Positions 7,907 to 11,382 of a stretch of DNA of 11,382 nt are shown here, piece after piece. Both the position numbers and the translations under genes were made by a program. Origin of the DNA: JABZIP01 sp052173355 (GTDB lineage: Bacteria; Bacillota; Clostridia; Peptostreptococcales; Anaerovoracaceae); NCBI GenBank assembly GCA_052173355.1, contig JBQMYS010000044.1, positions 1 to 11,382 on the forward strand. Direction: 5' to 3'. The notes below the pieces were generated by a model, which was not told the DNA's origin, did no database searches, and was given only the letters and a program-made list of their open reading frames with translations. Positions within the stretch are counted from its first letter, which is position 1. Every line of letters starts with the position of its first letter.

Positions 7907-9207
7907 CTATCTGCCTCCTTCAGCAATTTCCTCACTTCATTTGCAGCTCGTCTTGAAAGCTTATGGTTTCTCCCTTGCGCAGTAATACCGCAAACAAGAT
8001 CATCTTGTATTGCAAGCCCCGGAAAATAAAAATCGCACAATTTCATATCATCTGCAACATTTACAATTTTTCCCATCTCCTTGACTTTTTGTGCAATACT
8101 CGCATTGATATTTTTATTATTAGTTGCTAAAATAAAAATATCCGATTCAGCCATATCTTCATCACTTAATGTACGCTCGTTAATCGAAATATTTTTCAAG
8201 TCTGCTTGCCCATCAAGTAATTTTTTTACTTCATCTGAAATTTTAGTGGCTACAATATTCAAATAACAATCAAATTTCAACAATGCCTCTATTCGCCTTC
8301 GAGCAATTTTCCCTGCTCCGAGTACGCAAATTTTTTTTCCTTTTATATTTATAAACATCGGAAAATGTGTGCATTTTTTCATATTATAAGACACAACTTC
8401 ATCTGCTTCATGCTCATTCATAAATTCGGATTTAACATCCTGCGTATTCGATTTGATTCCGAATTTTTCCAATATTTCGTCAAAGCTAAAACCTGTTTCT
8501 TCATCTCTGCCTACCACTATAAGAGTTGCTCCTGCTTCTTTTGCCGCTAAATATTTTTCATCAGCACCGCCTGCTTTTCCGGTATCTTTGGTTACCAAAT
8601 ATTTGCAATCATATTGCTTTAACATTGCCACGTTTAAATCTTTACTGAAAGGCCCTTGCATACATATAAGATTCTTTCCTGAAAATCCGTTTTCATTGCA
8701 TTCTTCAATAACATTACTTAAAGGTAGCACCCTCGCAAAAAGCTTACCTGTGTTTTTTTGTAAATCTGCATATGCAAAAAGTTCCTTACTGCCTACCGCA
8801 AGCAACACATTTCCATCTACACTTGAAAGGTATTTCACAACTTCGCTAGTGCTTTCAAGTAAAACATAATCATTTCCTGAAAATCCGGTTCTATCCCTAA
8901 GTAACCGTAAATACAACGTTTTACTTTCATATGCAGCATTTTTAATGTTTTCAGATACAAGTTTCGCATAAGGATGAGTCGCATCAATCACATAATCAAA
9001 TCCTGCTTTCATCAGAGTAATCATTTCAGTTTCATCAAGTCTGCCGGACTTTATTTCACAATTTCCGCCCGACAACTTTTCCTTTTCGAGCACTTCTTTT
9101 CCATATTCGGTAGCAACACAAACTGTAATGTCAAAATTATTGCAATCTTTTAATTTTTCTACGAGCTTTCGTCCTTCGCTCGTTCCTGCAAATATTAACA
9201 GTTTCAT
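7891..9207 (-). CDS. cbiJ-sirC: Fusion of precorrin-6A reductase (CbiJ/CobK) and precorrin-2 dehydrogenase (SirC)
   Basis: One 438-residue frame holds two NAD(P)-dependent tetrapyrrole enzymes. Residues 1-250 are CbiJ/CobK, which reduces (cobalt-)precorrin-6A: FAGTSEGR (6-13), DATHPYA (75-81), MQGPFS (183-188) and TKDTGKAGG (206-214). After a polar linker (about 251-280), residues 282-438 form a SirC / CysG N-terminal type domain that oxidises precorrin-2 to sirohydrochlorin. It has FPMFINIKGKKICVLGAGKIA (282-302, GxGxxA fold), an ATNN segment (361-364), and VNVADD (382-387), whose aspartates match the catalytic Asp region of CysG/Met8p. The usual G-x-S-P motif near 412-415 reads GRNH. Met276 sits where a free-standing SirC would begin, marking the fusion point. 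The ATG at 9207 is 7 nt after hemA, with AGAGGA overlapping the hemA stop codon. The frame is continuous, so I see no sign of a sequencing join. Confidence 0.9.
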   Translation of the reverse strand: MKLLIFAGTSEGRKLVEKLKDCNNFDITVCVATEYGKEVLEKEKLSGGNCEIKSGRLDETEMITLMKAGFDYVIDATHPYAKLVSENIKNAAYESKTLYLRLLRDRTGFSGNDYVLLESTSEVVKYLSSVDGNVLLAVGSKELFAYADLQKNTGKLFARVLPLSNVIEECNENGFSGKNLICMQGPFSKDLNVAMLKQYDCKYLVTKDTGKAGGADEKYLAAKEAGATLIVVGRDEETGFSFDEILEKFGIKSNTQDVKSEFMNEHEADEVVSYNMKKCTHFPMFINIKGKKICVLGAGKIARRRIEALLKFDCYLNIVATKISDEVKKLLDGQADLKNISINERTLSDEDMAESDIFILATNNKNINASIAQKVKEMGKIVNVADDMKLCDFYFPGLAIQDDLVCGITAQGRNHKLSRRAANEVRKLLKEADRWEER

Positions 9208-9214
9208 AATTCCT

Positions 9215-10516
9215 CTAATGCCTCAAACTTTTCTTTAATCCGGCTTTTTTTAATGCATTCAAACTTACTACCCTGTCTTTTTCATCCAGTTCTTTTAATG
9301 TTTCAAATACAATTTTTTCTATTACCTTATCACCCGCATGAGCAATTTTTTCAATTTGCGCATGCTCAAGATTCTCACATTTTACTATATGTGCAAGCCT
9401 CTTTCTAAAATCAGCTTCAACTAAACTTATTGTTTCTCTGACTTCAGGTAATATCTCTCTAAAATCCAACCAATCTACAAATTCGGAAACATAGTTTTCA
9501 ATTATTTTTTCTGCTTCCAAAATAATACCTGCATTTTCTTCTTCAAGAGTAATTCCTTGCATTGTATCAATATTATACAAATTCACATTTTCATAATTTC
9601 CAATACTTTCCTCAATATCTCGAGGAACAGCCAAATCAAAAAAATATCTAATTTTATTCCCATCTTTATTTTCTTTAAAATCGGCTTCGATACAATTAGG
9701 ATTTTCTAAAAACTGCTTTTTTGTAATCGTATAATGCGGGCTGATAGTCGCACTTATGATAACTTGATTTTTAGGTAGTTGGCTTATTCTGTCATCATAC
9801 GGCAACATCTTGCAGCCTGAAGGCATTATAGAACGTTTCTCATCGTCTTGGTGCATCTTTTTTCGTAATGTCATAGACACATCTGCACCTGCATTTACAA
9901 GAGCGCTTGCAACCAATTTGCCCATCTTGCCGTTTCCTATAACAAGACATTTAATTCCCTTTATATTTAATCCTTCGCTTCTAAGTTTTGCGAGTATACT
10001 TTCAGCGGCTGATTGTTTAACAATTTTAAAACTAAGACGAGTTTTTACATCTTTGCCTGCTGCTGTCGCAACTTGAAATAACCTGTCAAGTTCTACTCCC
10101 ATAGTCTTTGCTTCCCGTCCCAATTCCAAAGCATCTCTAACCTGAGATATTATCTGATCTTCCCCAAATATTTTAGAATTCAAACCGCAAGCAACCTTAA
10201 TAATATGCTCCACAGCTTTTTCACCATGTCTTATAGAAAAATAAGGAAGATAATCTCCTTTTTTTACACCTCTAAGTGAGCAAAAAATATCCTCCAACAT
10301 TTCACTTGGTTTTATTAAATTTTTATATTTTTTTTCATTTTCAGCAATCCAAAGTTCAGTTCTATTACAAGTAGAAATCAAAATACAACCGGAAAGACCA
10401 TATCCTTCTTTCACTGAAATAGCCGCGCGCTGTGCCATCTTTCGGGTACACGAAAAACGTTCTCTGTATTTTAGAGGTGCTTTACTGTGATCTATGCCTA
10501 TCATACTAATTTGCAA
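9215..10516 (-). CDS. hemA: Glutamyl-tRNA reductase HemA (C5 pathway entry)
   Basis: This enzyme reduces glutamyl-tRNA(Glu) with NADPH to glutamate-1-semialdehyde, the committed step of tetrapyrrole synthesis by the C5 route. Motifs in order are IGIDHSKAP (6-14), STCNRTE (48-54) with the nucleophilic Cys50, VACGLNSKIFGEDQI (108-122), the NADPH fold VIGNGKMG (192-199; usually GAGEMG), FDLAVPRDIE (293-302), and a helical dimerisation domain to residue 433. The start is TTG at 10514-10516. AAGGGTG lies 7 nt upstream of it, while the first ATG (Met5) would cut into the first beta strand and has poor spacing. It begins 2 nt after cbiL. There is no HemX-like membrane gene next to it, unlike the B. 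subtilis hem cluster. The partner HemL, which completes aminolevulinate formation, is not in the window. Confidence 0.97.
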   Translation of the reverse strand: MQISMIGIDHSKAPLKYRERFSCTRKMAQRAAISVKEGYGLSGCILISTCNRTELWIAENEKKYKNLIKPSEMLEDIFCSLRGVKKGDYLPYFSIRHGEKAVEHIIKVACGLNSKIFGEDQIISQVRDALELGREAKTMGVELDRLFQVATAAGKDVKTRLSFKIVKQSAAESILAKLRSEGLNIKGIKCLVIGNGKMGKLVASALVNAGADVSMTLRKKMHQDDEKRSIMPSGCKMLPYDDRISQLPKNQVIISATISPHYTITKKQFLENPNCIEADFKENKDGNKIRYFFDLAVPRDIEESIGNYENVNLYNIDTMQGITLEEENAGIILEAEKIIENYVSEFVDWLDFREILPEVRETISLVEADFRKRLAHIVKCENLEHAQIEKIAHAGDKVIEKIVFETLKELDEKDRVVSLNALKKAGLKKSLRH

Positions 10517-10530
10517 TTTTATTCACCCTT
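10514..10530 (-). promoter_or_regulatory. Ribosome binding site deciding the TTG start of hemA
   Basis: AAGGGTG (minus strand, 10524-10530) overlaps the last codons of cbiL and lies 7 nt before TTG at 10516. The next ATG is 12 nt further on, too far from the site. The TTG start also gives the full first strand of the GluTR fold. Confidence 0.75.
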
Positions 10531-11220
10531 CTTTTCTTCTTTTACCAATAACACAGAAAAATATCCTGCATTTTCATCGATTTCATCAATGCTGTTAAAT
10601 ACTCGCTCTCCTTGCATTCCGCAACGTTCAACCATTTTTACCGCTTGTGGATTTTGCATATTTTTTATTATTTTCTTTACTTTACCTATTTGTTTTCCAC
10701 TTTTCATCAATATTTTTGTGCCCGGAAGTTCCATAGCTTCTTCAAATCCCTCATAGGAAGCCGGTATTACATGAAGCATTTCTCCTGCCTCTGTCAAGCT
10801 GTCGTTAAGTCTTGCAGCAACTGCACAAAATGATGTTATTCCCGGTATAATCTGTGTTTCAAAACCCATTTTTTCAATGCGCTTATGAATATACATATAT
10901 GTCGAATAAACAGTAGGATCGCCTAAAGTCAAAAATGCCACATCCTTACCGTCTGAAAGCCATTTAGCTATTTTAGCCGCCGCCGCATCGTGATTCCTTT
11001 TAAGTTCAATTTCATCACGAATCATCGGCATACTAAGTTCTTCTATATGTTTTTTGTCTAAATCCTGCACTCCGCCTTTGGCTATTTCATAAGCAACATT
11101 AACATTTTGTCCCGATGCAGGTATCGCAATAATATCTGCATTTTCGATTATTTTTACAGCTTTTAATGTTAATAACTCCGGATCTCCCGGACCTACACCT
11201 ACTCCAAATAACTTTGACAT
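10519..11220 (-). CDS. cbiL: (Cobalt-)precorrin-2 C20-methyltransferase CbiL/CobI
   Basis: This SAM-dependent methyltransferase acts on C20 of (cobalt-)sirohydrochlorin/precorrin-2, the first step that commits the precursor to cobalamin rather than siroheme. The 233-residue length fits CbiL/CobI. The GVGVGPGDPELLTLKA segment (6-21), LTLGDPTVYSTYMYIHKRI, PGITSFCAVAARL, and a KILMKSGK segment are diagnostic of this branch of the tetrapyrrole methylase family. The CbiL (cobalt-first) name is preferred because the host looks like an anaerobe, but sequence alone does not exclude CobI. It is the first gene after the promoter, with AGGAGG ending 5 nt before the ATG, and hemA follows after 2 nt. Being first in the train suggests that cobalamin supply drives expression of the early hem genes here. 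Confidence 0.92.
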   Translation of the reverse strand: MSKLFGVGVGPGDPELLTLKAVKIIENADIIAIPASGQNVNVAYEIAKGGVQDLDKKHIEELSMPMIRDEIELKRNHDAAAAKIAKWLSDGKDVAFLTLGDPTVYSTYMYIHKRIEKMGFETQIIPGITSFCAVAARLNDSLTEAGEMLHVIPASYEGFEEAMELPGTKILMKSGKQIGKVKKIIKNMQNPQAVKMVERCGMQGERVFNSIDEIDENAGYFSVLLVKEEKKGE

Positions 11221-11225
11221 ATACG

Positions 11226-11231
11226 CCTCCT
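11226..11231 (-). promoter_or_regulatory. cbiL: Strong Shine-Dalgarno of cbiL
   Basis: A perfect AGGAGG on the minus strand, separated by 5 nt (CGTAT) from the ATG of the first gene. It fixes that start. Confidence 0.8.
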
Positions 11232-11251
11232 ATTTTTAAATAAACATTTAT

Positions 11252-11280
11252 ATTCTACTCCATTTTAACAACAATTTCAA
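11252..11280 (-). promoter_or_regulatory. Sigma-A type promoter of the tetrapyrrole operon
   Basis: On the minus strand TTGAAA (11275-11280) and TAGAAT (11252-11257) are separated by exactly 17 bp, close to the TTGACA/TATAAT consensus. Transcription would begin near 11245, leaving a leader of only about 25 nt before cbiL. It lies just after the rRNA terminator, in the only intergenic region wide enough to hold a promoter upstream of the train. The call rests on the match and position only. Confidence 0.7.
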
Positions 11281-11309
11281 GTATGCTTGATTATATAGAA
11301 AATACAAAT

Positions 11310-11342
11310 AAAAAACCCTTAAAACCGATCAGATTTTAAGGG
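11310..11342 (-). terminator. Intrinsic terminator after the 5S rRNA gene
   Basis: Read on the minus strand, CCCTTAAAA (11334-11342) and TTTTAAGGG (11316-11324) form a perfect 9-bp stem with a 9-nt loop, followed at once by six T residues (11310-11315) and a T-rich stretch. It directly follows the 5S gene and separates the rRNA transcript from the tetrapyrrole operon. Confidence 0.85.
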
Positions 11343-11350
11343 TATATAAA

Positions 11351-11382
11351 ACCGGCAATGACCTGCTTTCCCAAGCGGCTGC
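11351..11382 (-). rRNA. rrf: 5S rRNA, 3' end only (cut by window edge)
   Basis: The minus strand at the window's right edge contains CTTGGGAAAGCAGGTC followed by ATTGCCGGT. This matches the conserved 3' third of Firmicutes 5S rRNA (GGGAAAGUAGGUC...UUGCCGG). About 32 nt are visible and the exact 3' end is uncertain by a few nt. It is followed within 10 nt by an intrinsic terminator, as expected for the end of an rRNA operon. Confidence 0.85.

Noticed and set aside
8365..8869. Plus-strand open frame of about 138 codons opposite cbiJ-sirC
   Set aside because: It is antisense to a gene with clear motifs, has no Shine-Dalgarno and resembles no family. AT-rich coding sequence often leaves such antisense frames open.
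11221..11310. Cobalamin riboswitch or other leader RNA before cbiL
   Set aside because: The space between the rRNA terminator and the ATG is about 90 nt, and the promoter match leaves only about 25 nt of leader. No B12-box-like sequence was seen.

Overview
The window looks like a chromosomal segment of an AT-rich, low-GC Gram-positive bacterium, most likely an anaerobic member of the Clostridia. The reasons are the AT-rich coding sequence, strong AGGAGG-type ribosome binding sites, the clostridial look of the 5S rRNA 3' end, and a hem gene cluster joined to valS-folC as in Firmicutes. This placement is inferred from sequence character and gene order, not from a database search.

Every gene is on the minus strand, so the order of transcription runs from high to low coordinates. 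At the right edge is the 3' end of a 5S rRNA gene, followed by an intrinsic terminator (about 11310-11342). A sigma-A type promoter follows (TTGAAA, 17 bp, TAGAAT). Only about 25 nt later comes a tightly packed gene train: cbiL/cobI, hemA, a cbiJ-sirC fusion, hemC, a cobA-hemD fusion, valS, folC, a YegS/DagK-type lipid kinase, and the start of mnmA, which runs off the left edge. Gaps are 2-7 nt or short overlaps, except for 43 nt between folC and the lipid kinase. There is no gene-free stretch over 300 bases.

The first five genes encode tetrapyrrole synthesis. HemA reduces glutamyl-tRNA, HemC makes hydroxymethylbilane, HemD closes it to uroporphyrinogen III, CobA methylates that to precorrin-2, and the SirC domain oxidises it to sirohydrochlorin. 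After cobalt insertion, CbiL methylates C20 and CbiJ later reduces the ring. The output is therefore corrin and siroheme precursor rather than protoheme. HemL, HemB, the cobalt chelatase and the remaining Cbi enzymes are not in the window. The second half (valS, folC, lipid kinase, mnmA) is housekeeping.

The oddest local signal is a block of about 140 bp inside the CobA-coding part of cobA-hemD (about 6399-6536). It has 70 G+C in the 100 bases 6401-6500, against 36 and 34 in the flanking hundreds, and is full of inverted repeats including a perfect 26-bp palindrome. The reading frame and protein length are nevertheless preserved. The CbiJ-SirC fusion, with a visible relic of the SirC start, is the second most interesting feature. 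I saw no CRISPR array, insertion sequence, phage gene, riboswitch or defence system.
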